Positions 1-8,236 of a DNA stretch of 64,000 nucleotides are shown here, one piece after another (within the stretch, counting starts at the first letter, position 1; every line of letters starts with the position of its first letter). The DNA comes from CAVPTL01 sp963727235 (lineage in GTDB: Bacteria; Actinomycetota; Thermoleophilia; Gaiellales; JAICJC01), in the NCBI GenBank assembly GCA_963727235.1, contig CAVSFZ010000025.1, positions 1 to 64,000 on the forward strand, written 5' to 3'. The notes under the pieces are model-generated. The model did no database searches. It was not told where the DNA came from and saw only the letters and a list, made by a program, of their open reading frames with translations. The position numbers were made by a program, and so were the translations under genes.

Positions 1-195
1 TGCTGCGGCGCGCGTCTCGCCACCGGCGCGGCGGCTCGGGGCGGTGCTGGCCGCTCGTCAGCCCCTTCCGGTGTGTCCGGCAGCGGTGGAGCGGGACTCC
101 AGGACCGCGAGGATCCGCTGGGGTGCATCAACCCCGAGTTCCATGAGCTGCCCGCCTCCCAGCCCGCGATCCGCGTGATCGTCGGCGATTCCTGA
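1..195 (+). CDS. C-terminal end of an unknown protein (partial)
   Basis: A reading frame open from the first base runs 64 codons to TGA at 193-195. The last third (ending ASQPAIRVIVGDS) looks protein-like and third codon positions are strongly G/C. It would converge tail to tail with the following gene, 3 bases apart. I do not recognise a family. Other frames are also partly open, including a short reverse frame starting near 143, so this is a weak call. Confidence 0.3.
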   Translation, partial: CCGARLATGAAARGGAGRSSAPSGVSGSGGAGLQDREDPLGCINPEFHELPASQPAIRVIVGDS

Positions 196-198
196 AAC

Positions 199-924
199 TC
201 AGGGTCGGTCGCCGGGCAGCATGCCGACGTCAACCACCGACGCCCCGCCGTCGATGGTGAGCATCGCGCCGGTGATGTACGAGGCCTCGGAGGACGCCAG
301 AAACGCCACCGCGGCCGCCACCTCGTCGCAGGTGCCGGGGCGTCTCAGCGGTGTGTACCGGGTCGCCAGCTCGTAGCCGCGTTCCGGATCGGGATCGAAC
401 ATCAACATCGATTCGTCCGCCATCGGCGTGCGAATCCAGCCGGGGCAAACCGAGTTGACGCGCACGCCATGGGGGCCGAGCCGAACCGCCAGTGACCGCG
501 TGAGCTGCAGCAGGCCGGCCTTGGAGACGCCGTATTGGCTGTCGCGCGGGTGGGCCCGGATAGCTCCCATCGAAGCGACGTTCACGACCGCGCCGCGACG
601 GTCGCACAACCCGTCGGCGGCGAGCTCCGCCAGCACGTGGGCGCCCGTGAGGTTGATCGCGAGCGTCCGCTCCCAGTCCGCGTCGCCGACGCCGGCGTTG
701 TTGATCAGGATGTCCAGCGGGCCGCACTCCGCGATCGCCCTGCTGCAGTCATCGCGCACGCTCACATCTCCGACGATGGCGTGGTCGGAGTCTTCCAGCA
801 GAGCCTCCTGCCGGCGACCCATCACCCAAACCTCGGCGCCGTCGCTCGCCAGCCGACGGGCGATCGCCGCGCCGATGCCGCTACCGCCGCCCGTGACCAG
901 CGCCCTAGTGATGTGACCGGTAAC
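199..924 (-). CDS. short-chain dehydrogenase/reductase (SDR)
   Basis: Classical SDR oxidoreductase using NAD(P)H; the substrate cannot be told. The cofactor motif TGGGSGIG, NNAG (DILINNAGVG), the catalytic Ser region (VNVASMGA), the YGVSK active-site Tyr/Lys pair and the PG-T motif (CPGWIRTPM) are all present, and the C-terminus ends with the usual ITGAMLTIDGG. The oddity is the start. The Rossmann motif lies upstream of the first ATG/GTG (825), and reading further back in frame gives HITRALVTGGG with no ATG, GTG or TTG before an in-frame stop near 995. I extend to 924 to include the first strand; a CTG (900) or an indel in the assembly are alternatives. No operon partner is visible. Confidence 0.85.
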   Translation of the reverse strand, partial: VTGHITRALVTGGGSGIGAAIARRLASDGAEVWVMGRRQEALLEDSDHAIVGDVSVRDDCSRAIAECGPLDILINNAGVGDADWERTLAINLTGAHVLAELAADGLCDRRGAVVNVASMGAIRAHPRDSQYGVSKAGLLQLTRSLAVRLGPHGVRVNSVCPGWIRTPMADESMLMFDPDPERGYELATRYTPLRRPGTCDEVAAAVAFLASSEASYITGAMLTIDGGASVVDVGMLPGDRP

Positions 925-1068
925 GTTGGTGGTGTCGACGGCGAGCGAAAGGCAAGCGATGCGAGGACGCAGGGAGCGTCGATACCATCAGTATTGACGC
1001 GACTGAGGACGCAGCAGCGCGCCGCCTTGCAGCCGCCGGAACCCGGCAAACGTTGCCGGTCACGTCAC
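908..1068. repeat. inverted repeat flanking the SDR 5' region
   Basis: Arms 908-928 and 1048-1068 are inverted copies matching at 18 of 21 positions (core AACGTT-N-CCGGTCAC), about 120 bases apart. The inner arm lies on the probable SDR start. The whole 925-1109 gap holds no convincing gene; it also has two near-copies of GAGGACGCAG (about 963 and 1006). Function unknown: an operator pair or a remnant of an inverted duplication. Confidence 0.45.
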
Positions 1069-1109
1069 TCGCTGCCGTCAAAATCCGCCATCTACGACGT
1101 GACGCTACC

Positions 1110-1538
1110 TCATCCGTCGTCGCTGGAGGGCGGCTGTCGCTCGCGCTTGCGGGTGGCGTCGCGCTTCTTGGCACGGAGCCGTGCTTCCGAAGCGCTGCGG
1201 GTGGGCTTGGTGGGACGGCGGGGTGGCGGCGGCGGCTTCAGCGCTGCCCGCATCGTGTGCTCAAACCGCTCGATCGCCAGCGCTCGGTTGCGCGCCTGGC
1301 TGCGCTCGTCCGAGGCGACGATCCGCAGCTTGCCTTCGCTGTCCAGGCGCGATCGCAGTCGTCGTCTCGCCCGCCCCTTCTCGGCCGTGGTCAACGTGGG
1401 ACTGCGCTCCAGGTCGAAGGTCAGCTCCACCCGGGTCGAGGAGGTGTTGACGTGCTGACCGCCGGGGCCGCCGCTGCGGGTGTAGCGAAAGCTGAGCTCG
1501 CCGCCGGGAAGCGGCCGGGACGCGCCGATGTCATGCAC
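1110..1538 (-). CDS. arfB: ArfB/YaeJ-like peptidyl-tRNA hydrolase (stalled-ribosome rescue)
   Basis: Single-domain class I release-factor homologue that hydrolyses peptidyl-tRNA on ribosomes stalled without a stop codon. The catalytic GGQ loop is intact in the signature SGGPGGQHVNTSSTRVEL, and the basic C-terminal tail (KKRDATRKRERQ) that family members insert into the empty mRNA channel is present. At 142 residues it has the usual length and lacks codon-recognition domains. The GTG at 1536-1538 overlaps the endonuclease IV stop by 8 bases, so the two are probably translationally coupled. An upstream open stretch to 1613 is the frameshifted tail of the neighbour, not ArfB. Confidence 0.9.
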   Translation of the reverse strand: MHDIGASRPLPGGELSFRYTRSGGPGGQHVNTSSTRVELTFDLERSPTLTTAEKGRARRRLRSRLDSEGKLRIVASDERSQARNRALAIERFEHTMRAALKPPPPPRRPTKPTRSASEARLRAKKRDATRKRERQPPSSDDG

Positions 1539-2404
1539 GACGAGCCCACCGGCGCACGCCGTTTCGATGCAGCCGCCGGATCGCGGCCATCTGCTCGGCA
1601 TCCGGCCCGTCACCGGCGCCGGCGGTCTCCATGATCGCGGGCATGCTGCTGCAGTCGGGGGTGGCCCAGGATGGTGGCCATCCCGGCACCGATCAGGCCG
1701 GCCCGGACATTTGCGTGCCGGTCACGGTTGGAGCCCAGCGGCATGGCCGAGTCGTTCACGTGCAGGCAGGCAAGCCGCTCCAGCCCGAAGCGGTCATCGG
1801 CCTCGCTCAGGAGGTCGTCCACCCGTTCGGGGTCGGTGATGTCCACGCCGGATGCGTACAGATGGCAGGTATCCAGGCACACCCCGACGGATTTCGTCCC
1901 GCCGAGCGCGTCGAACACCTGCTCCAACTCCTCGAGGGTGACTCCCATGGTTCCGCCCGTGCCTGCGGATTTTCTCGATCAGAAGCCGTGTGCGGGTACC
2001 ACCGGGCGCATCTCCAGCACCGTCTCGATCGCCTTGACGGTGCGTGGCAGTGCCCGGCCGAAGCCCTTGCCGAGATGGCTTCCCAGGTGAAACACAACCC
2101 CATCGGCGTCGATCATGTGGGCCGTGGTGAGGGTGTCGGAGAGCGCCTGAATCGACTTTCGCCGGATCACCCGGTCGGACGTGCCGAGGTTGATCAGGTA
2201 GGTGGCATGGCACATCACACTCGCCAACCTGGCCTGCGAGCGACGCTTGCGAAAGCGCGCGGCCACCTCCGGGTTGGGATCCGGGTGCTTCCACATACGC
2301 GGGCTCTGGGTGAAGATCTGCAGGGCGGTCGCGTGCAGGTCCTGCGCCCGTCCCACTGCGGTGTCGAGGCCGCCGGCGGTTGAGAGATGGCCTCCGAAGT
2401 GCAT
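1531..2404 (-). pseudogene. nfo: endonuclease IV (AP endonuclease), interrupted by three frameshifts
   Basis: Endonuclease IV cuts abasic sites with a trinuclear zinc centre. The frame from ATG 2404 gives the correct N-terminus (MHFGGHLSTAGG, QIFTQSPRMW, VFHLGSHLG). A one-base loss near 2001-2007 shifts it, so that GGTRTRLLIE is read in another frame; an extra A in the run at 1970-1973 restores the first frame (SAGTGGTMGVTLEELE, GVCLDTCHLYASG, HVNDS). A third indel near 1644-1653 separates HPRLQQ from the true tail MPAIMETAG ... RRWARRA, which ends at 1531 just where arfB starts. Corrected, the protein would be about 291 residues, normal for Nfo. Two changes compensate each other and one is in a homopolymer, so sequencing error is as likely as decay. 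Divergent from gltX. Confidence 0.85.
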
Positions 2405-2437
2405 CGCGGCATCGTACCGGCGCCGTATCGTGCCTTC

Positions 2438-3862
2438 GTGACCAGTCCCGTCGTTCGCCTGCCGCCCAGCCCCACCGGTCTCCTGCACGTCGGCAGCGCT
2501 CGCACCATGCTGTACAACTGGCTGTTCGCGCGTGGCGGGGACGGGCGCGTTGTGCTCCGTTTCGAGGACACCGACACGGAGCGTTCGACCGATTCTGCGA
2601 TCGAGCAGGCCCTGCGGGTGTTCGGGTGGCTTGGAATCGACTGGGACGCGGGGCCGTATCGCCAGACCGAGCGGTTCGATCTTTACCGCGCCGCCGCCGC
2701 CGCGCTGGAGGAGAGTGGTCACGCGTATCGCTGCTATTGCACCGCCGACGAGCTCAAGCAGGAGCGGGAGCGGCGCAGTGCCGAGAATCTGCCTTTGATC
2801 TACGGTGGTCGCTGCCGTTACCTCCCCGCTGAGCAGCGGGCCGCATTCGAGGCCGAAGGTCGCAGCTTTGCGCTGCGCTTGAAGGTGTCTGAAACCGGTG
2901 TCACCGCGATCACCGACGTCGTTCGCGGTCGCGTGGAGTGGGACAACGCGCTGCTGGGAGATCACGTGATCATGCGCACCGACGGGTCGCCCACGTATCA
3001 GTTCGCCAATCCGTTCGACGACATCGACATGGGTGTTACGCATGTGATCCGCGGGGAGGATCTGCTGTCATCCACACCCCGGCAGCTGGCGCTCTACGCC
3101 GCGCTGGGTGCGGAGCCTCCCATCTACTGCCACCTGCCGATGGTGCTGGGCCCCGACCGCAAGCGCCTGTCCAAGCGTCACGGCGCGGTGTCGGTGGAAG
3201 AGTTTCGGGATCGGGGTGTGGTGGCCGACGCGTTGATCAACTATGTGGCGCTGCTCGGCTGGAGCTTTGACGACCACACCAATTTCATGACCCGAGACGA
3301 GCTTGTGGCCCGGTTTACGCTGGAGCGGATCACGTCTGCTCCGGGCGTGTTCGATGTGGAGAAGCTGGAATGGCTGAACGGCGAGCATCTGCGGGCGATG
3401 TCGCCCGAGACGTTCGCCGACGCGGTACTCGAGCACCTCGAGTGGCGCGGGTCCCCGCTCGCCGCCCAGCCTGACCGGGTTCGTCAAGCAGCGGCGCTGG
3501 TGCAGGAGAAGCTGCGCGTGCTCGACCAGTTCGAGCCTATGTGCGGGTTCCTGTTCGGGCCGGTCGAGGTCGACCCCGATGCATGGGCGAAGGTGAGTGC
3601 CACGCCCGACGCTGTCCGATCCCTGGCAGCTGCCCGGTCGCAGTTGGAGGCCGTCGAGTCCTGGCGGGCGGATCAGATCGAGGCCGCGCTGCGAGCGGCC
3701 TGCGAGAGCGAAGGGCTGAAGCCTCGGGTGCTGTACGCGCCGGTGCGGGTCGCAGTCACCGGCAGCACGGTTTCGCCGGGGTTGTACGAGAGTCTCGAGC
3801 TGCTGGGGGAGCGGGAGTCGCTCGCCCGCATCGACGCCGCGCTGGCACGCCCCGGCGTGTAG
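2438..3862 (+). CDS. gltX: glutamyl-tRNA synthetase
   Basis: Class I synthetase charging tRNA-Glu. The HIGH-type motif is PSPTGLLHVGSART near residue 9 and the KMSKS-type motif is KRLSKRHG near residue 241; FEDTD and QFANPFDDIDMGVTHVIRGED are family-typical. At 474 residues it has the usual length, with the all-helical anticodon-binding C-terminus. I use GTG 2438 because VVRLPPSPTG is the normal N-terminus; an in-frame start at 2387 would add 17 odd residues and run over the divergent nfo start. Whether it also charges tRNA-Gln (for GatCAB) cannot be seen. A GluQ paralogue lies at 12977 and a tRNA-Glu gene at 11240. Confidence 0.97.
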   Translation: MTSPVVRLPPSPTGLLHVGSARTMLYNWLFARGGDGRVVLRFEDTDTERSTDSAIEQALRVFGWLGIDWDAGPYRQTERFDLYRAAAAALEESGHAYRCYCTADELKQERERRSAENLPLIYGGRCRYLPAEQRAAFEAEGRSFALRLKVSETGVTAITDVVRGRVEWDNALLGDHVIMRTDGSPTYQFANPFDDIDMGVTHVIRGEDLLSSTPRQLALYAALGAEPPIYCHLPMVLGPDRKRLSKRHGAVSVEEFRDRGVVADALINYVALLGWSFDDHTNFMTRDELVARFTLERITSAPGVFDVEKLEWLNGEHLRAMSPETFADAVLEHLEWRGSPLAAQPDRVRQAAALVQEKLRVLDQFEPMCGFLFGPVEVDPDAWAKVSATPDAVRSLAAARSQLEAVESWRADQIEAALRAACESEGLKPRVLYAPVRVAVTGSTVSPGLYESLELLGERESLARIDAALARPGV

Positions 3863-3920
3863 CAGGATCGGCAGGGCCGGCGGAGAACCTCTCAAGGCGA
3901 TCCCAGCATCGCCAACTGTC

Positions 3921-4349
3921 ATGTTTGAGACCTTTTCCAGATCCACGGTGTCGCTGCCGCGCCTGAGTATCGCCGGGCTGATGCTCGCGTTCGTGCTCTC
4001 GGCGACGGTTGCAACATTCGTAGGGGTGGCGGCCTGGTCGCTGGGGACCAGCACGGGACCGTCGCCGGCGGCGATCCGCGAGAACGCCTACCAGGCGGGG
4101 TTGGCCGCGGGCCAAGCCCAGGGCCGGATCTCAGCCGAGCAGACCGCCCGCAACCACGCCTATGCCAAGGGCCGCATGATCGGGCTGCGGCTGGGGCTGC
4201 ACAAGGGGTTGCGTCGCGGCAAGGCGGCCGGCCTCACCGCGGGCCGAGCCCAGGGCTACCGGTCTGGGTACGCCGCCGGCCTGGCGGCCGGTCGGGTTCA
4301 GGGAGCAGCGGCGGCCGGAGCCAAGCCCAAGAAGCACACCCACAACTGA
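3921..4349 (+). CDS. membrane-anchored protein with AAG-x-AQG repeats
   Basis: A 142-residue protein with one N-terminal membrane segment (about residues 16-40) followed by a repetitive, positively charged region. The unit AGLAAGQAQG / AGLTAGRAQG / AGLAAGRVQG recurs with spacing near 10-12 residues, and YxxGxxxG steps lie between; the tail is Lys/His-rich. The Gly/Ala periodicity suggests helices packed by small residues, but no enzyme motif is present and I know no function. It starts with ATG 58 bases after gltX and may be read from the same transcript. Confidence 0.75.
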   Translation: MFETFSRSTVSLPRLSIAGLMLAFVLSATVATFVGVAAWSLGTSTGPSPAAIRENAYQAGLAAGQAQGRISAEQTARNHAYAKGRMIGLRLGLHKGLRRGKAAGLTAGRAQGYRSGYAAGLAAGRVQGAAAAGAKPKKHTHN

Positions 4350-4403
4350 CCTGACCCCACCCAATTGCGGGGGGTTGGCGGGCAGGCTGGGTGGAGTTAC
4401 GCG

Positions 4404-4784
4404 ATGACCCGGCAGAATTGCCGCCGTTTGCATATGATCGTGGCCACCATGGTGGTCGTCCTTTTGGGGGATATCGCCAAGGCCTCCGCGGTAACGGTGT
4501 TCTTGGCTGCGTTTGGTTGCATCGTCGCGGCCGGCTTTGCGATCCCCATGAGCATGGGGCCGGGCCAGCCCGCGGCCGCCGCCTTCTGGCTGGCGAAGTC
4601 GATGGCCCTGCTCGGCGGAATCGCGGCGCTGGTGTTCGCCGCCACCGCCACCGTCTTCTTCTGGCTCACCGGCCAGGCCTCCGAGCAGGCGTTCGTGCTG
4701 ATCGAGATGGCGACTCTGGGAACGGCGATCGTGTTCGTGCTGGCGGTCGCGGCGCTGCTCGACGGGTCACGCGAGAAGGTCTGA
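4404..4784 (+). CDS. small integral membrane protein, unknown
   Basis: A 126-residue hydrophobic protein with about four membrane helices (roughly residues 10-28, 31-52, 68-92, 98-120). No motif points to a function. I take ATG 4404, preceded by GGAG at 4392; TTG 4365 or ATG 4434 are in-frame alternatives. It follows the AAG-repeat membrane protein on the same strand and converges with the LamG-like gene. Confidence 0.65.
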   Translation: MTRQNCRRLHMIVATMVVVLLGDIAKASAVTVFLAAFGCIVAAGFAIPMSMGPGQPAAAAFWLAKSMALLGGIAALVFAATATVFFWLTGQASEQAFVLIEMATLGTAIVFVLAVAALLDGSREKV

Positions 4785-4799
4785 ACCCTGCCGGATCGC

Positions 4800-5450
4800 C
4801 TATCCGGGCCACACCTCGACGCTGTCGATCTCGACAGCCCGGCGGGTGGGGTTGCGGTCGGCAATCCCAAGCTTGAGCCTGGTCGCCGCGCCGGACTGCG
4901 CTGGGCCCGCCAAGCGGGCGAGCAGGAGCCCGTGCACAGACACGAGCTTCACCAACGGTGCGGGCCACGTCCACCCAACCAGGTACGGCACTCCCGGGGT
5001 CAGCGGCGCGGCCGAGCGCCCCACCACCCTGCCGCCTCCCAGCACCAGCGCCACCCGGCCGTCGGCCTGCAGCTTGAGGAACATCCCACCGCCGTCGCCG
5101 GTCACGGCCATCACCACCGTCGCTCCGGCCTCCGGCCGATGCTGCACGCGCAGCCAAAAGCGGCCCCAAACGGCCTCGCCCGGAAGCGGTGACGTCACGT
5201 AGGCAGGCGAGTTTCCACTCGCGCCTGCAAGCAGCGAGCGCTTGCCGATATGGCTCCAGCGATCGGTGGTCGCGACCGTGCCGACCGCCGACTGGAATCC
5301 CCAAGTGGGCGGGCCTTCGAAGCTCGACGCCAGCAGCGGGCGAACGCCCGGCGCGAGCGAGCTCTGCGGCCGCGTGCTCCAGGCGGTGATCACGAGTGCG
5401 ACGGCGGCGACGCCGAGCACCACGGCGATGGTACGAACGGGGTGGCTCAC
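4800..5450 (-). CDS. secreted/anchored LamG-like (concanavalin A fold) protein
   Basis: 216 residues: a short N-terminus, one hydrophobic segment (about 7-24, signal or anchor), then a jelly-roll-type domain (SFEGPPTWGF, GRFWLRVQHR, GVPYLVGWTW, VEIDSVEVW), as in LamG/concanavalin-like sugar-binding domains. No catalytic residues are evident, so binding to polysaccharide outside the cell is an inference. Its ATG overlaps the end of the histidine kinase gene by 4 bases, so the kinase is upstream in the same operon and the pair is probably co-translated. Confidence 0.7.
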   Translation of the reverse strand: MSHPVRTIAVVLGVAAVALVITAWSTRPQSSLAPGVRPLLASSFEGPPTWGFQSAVGTVATTDRWSHIGKRSLLAGASGNSPAYVTSPLPGEAVWGRFWLRVQHRPEAGATVVMAVTGDGGGMFLKLQADGRVALVLGGGRVVGRSAAPLTPGVPYLVGWTWPAPLVKLVSVHGLLLARLAGPAQSGAATRLKLGIADRNPTRRAVEIDSVEVWPG

Positions 5451-7858
5451 AGACGTTCGAGCTTACCGGCCGGCACGGTGAAGCTGACCGTCGTCCCGGC
5501 GCCGGGCGACGATGTGATGTCGAACGTTCCGCCCGCCAGCCGGACTCGCTCACCGGCCGCGTCGAGGCCGAAATGCATTCCCGGTTGACCTGCGGTGTGC
5601 AGGTTTTCGGGGTCGAAGCCGCAACCGTCGTCGATCACGTGCCCGTACACCTCATCTCCGCGGTCGATCGCAGTTACCCGCACCTGCCGCGCGTGCGCAT
5701 GGGTGCGCACGTTGGCCAGCAGCTCCCGAACGGTTCTGTAGACCAGGGTCTCGGTCATCTCCTGGTAGCGCACAAGCCGGGTGTTGACCACGACCTCGAA
5801 GTCGCCGTCGGCGGCCGCTCGCTCGGCGGAGTCGCGGATTGCCGCTGAGAGGCCGCGGGCCTGCAGCACCTGGGGACGCATGTCGAACGTCAGCCGGCGG
5901 GTGCGCTCCGTGGCCTCTCCCAGGATCGATCGGGTGGTCAGCGCGCTGCGCTCGGCCGAGGCGCTGTCGCCTCGCTGCAGAGCATTCGTAAGCTGGTCGA
6001 GGGAGAGCATGCAGGCGGTCAGCACCTGGATGGTGTCGTCGTGCAGTTCGACTGCGATCCGGGCTCGCTCGGCGTCCTGAGATCGCAGCATGGACGCCAC
6101 CACCGACTGACGGTGGCGCTCGCTCTCGGCGAGCGCCTGCTCGGTACGGCGTCGCTCGGTCATGTCGAGCATGATCATGCCGACGCCGACCGGCGGCTCG
6201 GATCCGTTTCCGATGGGAAACATGCTCGTCAGCAGGTGGCTCTCACGCTCGGGGTCAGCAGTGGTGCGCCCCGAGATCTCATGGGTGATCAGCGACTCGC
6301 CCGTTCCCAGAACCTTTCGCAGGAGCGGCTCGCACACCACGGCCAGGTCCGGCTGCACCTCGTGGATGGTGCGTCCGACCGCGTCCAGCTTCTGAAGGGC
6401 CGCCAAGGCGGGATTGACCCGCACGTAGCGGAGGTCGGTGTCGAGCAGCGCGATACCGACCGGAGAGTTGGCGAACACGGCGTCACGCAGGGCGAGCGCC
6501 TCGTCCCGCTCGCGAACAGCGGTCAGCGCGCGGTCGAGCAGCTGCGCGTTCTCGTGTTCGGAGTGCTTGCGTTCGGTGACGTCGTACGCAACGCCCTGAA
6601 CGAGGTACGGCTCCCCGTACTCGTCGCTGAGAACGGTGGCTCGATCCACCAGCCAGCGGATCGCTCCGGTCACCGTCACCACCCGGTACTCCGCCTCGAA
6701 CTCGACCCCGTCGGCGATCGCGTCGAGATAGGCGACGATCACACGATCACGATCCTCGGGGTGGATGTAGTCGCGCCAGAACTGCGGCTCGGCAGTCCAG
6801 CGGCGGCGGTCATACCCGAGGATTCCCTCGATCTGAGGGCTGATGAAGAGCGTCTCACCGTCCGGGTGGCGGACGTAGCTGGCAGCCGGGATCTGCTCGA
6901 TCAGCAACCGGTGGCGGCGCTCTGACTGCTCGAGCGCGCGGCGGGCGTCGATCTCGCCGGTGATATCGAACCCGATCCCGATTCGCAATCGCATCGTCCC
7001 GTCGGGATCTCGCACAATCGATTCGCGATCTCGCACCCACACCGAGTCGCCCTTGGAGTTGAGCATGCGGTACACGCTGTCGTGCGGTCGCTGATCCCGG
7101 ATGGCGCGTTGCCACTCGGCCTGCACACGTTCGCTGTCGTCAGGGTGGAGGTGTGAGGCCCACAACTCGTCCGGCGTGCGCCGCCAGCGCTCTTGTGGAA
7201 TCCCGAGCATGGTTCCCAGCTGCGCGCTGGTGAAGATCGTGTCGCCGTCGACGTCGCATTGATAGGCGTATCCCGGCAGACCGTCGATCAGGCCGCGCAG
7301 GAGTGCCTCTGATGCCCCCAGCGCCTCCGCCGCCCGCCGTGCATCTTCCAGCAGCCGGGTGTTCTCCGCCACCAGGTTGGTGCTGGTCAGAGCCGACCCC
7401 AGCATCGGTGCCAACGTCACCGCCTCGGCGACGTCCTCTGCGGTGACTGTGCGAGTCCGGCGGCTGTAGTGGACCTCCAAGAACAGCTTCCGGGGTGATG
7501 CAAACGGCACCGGCACGACCAGGGCGCGAGCGGAGCCGATCCGCTCGAGGTAGGCGCGCACTCCCGGTGGAGTGGTGGGTGACCGCCGCTCGAGCACCGA
7601 CGGAACCGTGGACGTGAGCAAGAGCTCGACGCCGGCAGGATCGAGGAAGTTGGAGAGCGGGAGCGGTGTGTCCACCTGGCTGACCTCGGCCGGCGTGAGC
7701 ACGCCGTTGCACGCACGGTTTGCGACGGTGTTGGTGGCAGGGTCGACCTCGAACAGCACCGTGTGGTCGGCAGCCAGCACGTGCCGGGCGTACTCCAGCA
7801 GCTGATCGACGAGCGATCCGGGCGGCTCGCTCGGCGCCGGCTGCGGGAGTGATGACAT
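5447..7858 (-). CDS. soluble hybrid-free sensor histidine kinase: GAF, three PAS, HisKA_3, HATPase
   Basis: An 803-residue cytoplasmic sensor kinase of the NarL/DesK (HPK7) type. Order: GAF-like domain (about 10-165), three PAS domains (about 185-300, 315-430 and 455-570; the first two have the FTSAQLGTMLGI / FISPQIEGILGY pattern and HPDD/HPED turns), then the dimerisation box ARIAVELHDDTIQVL with phospho-acceptor His606, and a HATPase with N box (ELLANVRTHAHA) and G1 box DDGCGF. No membrane segments. No LuxR-type response regulator lies in the window, so the partner is elsewhere. It is followed, with a 4-base overlap, by the LamG-like secreted protein, which may be a target or merely co-transcribed. 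Confidence 0.93.
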   Translation of the reverse strand: MSSLPQPAPSEPPGSLVDQLLEYARHVLAADHTVLFEVDPATNTVANRACNGVLTPAEVSQVDTPLPLSNFLDPAGVELLLTSTVPSVLERRSPTTPPGVRAYLERIGSARALVVPVPFASPRKLFLEVHYSRRTRTVTAEDVAEAVTLAPMLGSALTSTNLVAENTRLLEDARRAAEALGASEALLRGLIDGLPGYAYQCDVDGDTIFTSAQLGTMLGIPQERWRRTPDELWASHLHPDDSERVQAEWQRAIRDQRPHDSVYRMLNSKGDSVWVRDRESIVRDPDGTMRLRIGIGFDITGEIDARRALEQSERRHRLLIEQIPAASYVRHPDGETLFISPQIEGILGYDRRRWTAEPQFWRDYIHPEDRDRVIVAYLDAIADGVEFEAEYRVVTVTGAIRWLVDRATVLSDEYGEPYLVQGVAYDVTERKHSEHENAQLLDRALTAVRERDEALALRDAVFANSPVGIALLDTDLRYVRVNPALAALQKLDAVGRTIHEVQPDLAVVCEPLLRKVLGTGESLITHEISGRTTADPERESHLLTSMFPIGNGSEPPVGVGMIMLDMTERRRTEQALAESERHRQSVVASMLRSQDAERARIAVELHDDTIQVLTACMLSLDQLTNALQRGDSASAERSALTTRSILGEATERTRRLTFDMRPQVLQARGLSAAIRDSAERAAADGDFEVVVNTRLVRYQEMTETLVYRTVRELLANVRTHAHARQVRVTAIDRGDEVYGHVIDDGCGFDPENLHTAGQPGMHFGLDAAGERVRLAGGTFDITSSPGAGTTVSFTVPAGKLERL

Positions 7859-7918
7859 GCGTGGATTGTCGCAGCCGCACCTGTCGGCACAGAATCACCC
7901 TTTCGCCGTCGTGAGGCG

Positions 7919-8212
7919 GTGCCGATATTCACGAACATGGGTCGTTTTCCTTTTCGCGCTGCGGCGTACGCATGCGCGACCTTCTCGTTGACGATGGCGG
8001 TTCCGTCGGTTGCTCTGGCGAGCAGCTCGGGCGGATCAGTCCCGCGGCCTTCGGCGCTTGCCGGAGGTGCGGTGGTCGCTGTTCTCGGTCTGGCGGCCAT
8101 GGCCGCGCTGATCGTGTGGCGCCGGCGTCAGCCTCGGGCAGCCGACGGTTTCGAGGACGACTCGGTGTCGTCCACCGAGTCGCAGCTGCTCGACGACGAG
8201 CTGGCCGCGTAG
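7919..8212 (+). CDS. small membrane protein with signal-like N-terminus
   Basis: 97 residues. A hydrophobic N-terminal segment ends in VALASSSGG, typical of signal-peptidase cleavage; a second helix (about 46-66) is followed by WRRRQPR and an acidic tail (FEDDSVSSTESQLLDDELAA). This is a type I single-pass topology with a short cytoplasmic tail. GTG 7919 is used; ATG 7937 gives a 91-residue version with a cleaner signal peptide. Family not recognised. Divergent from the kinase. Confidence 0.6.
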   Translation: MPIFTNMGRFPFRAAAYACATFSLTMAVPSVALASSSGGSVPRPSALAGGAVVAVLGLAAMAALIVWRRRQPRAADGFEDDSVSSTESQLLDDELAA

Positions 8213-8236
8213 CTCCCGCAACTCAACAACAATGAA

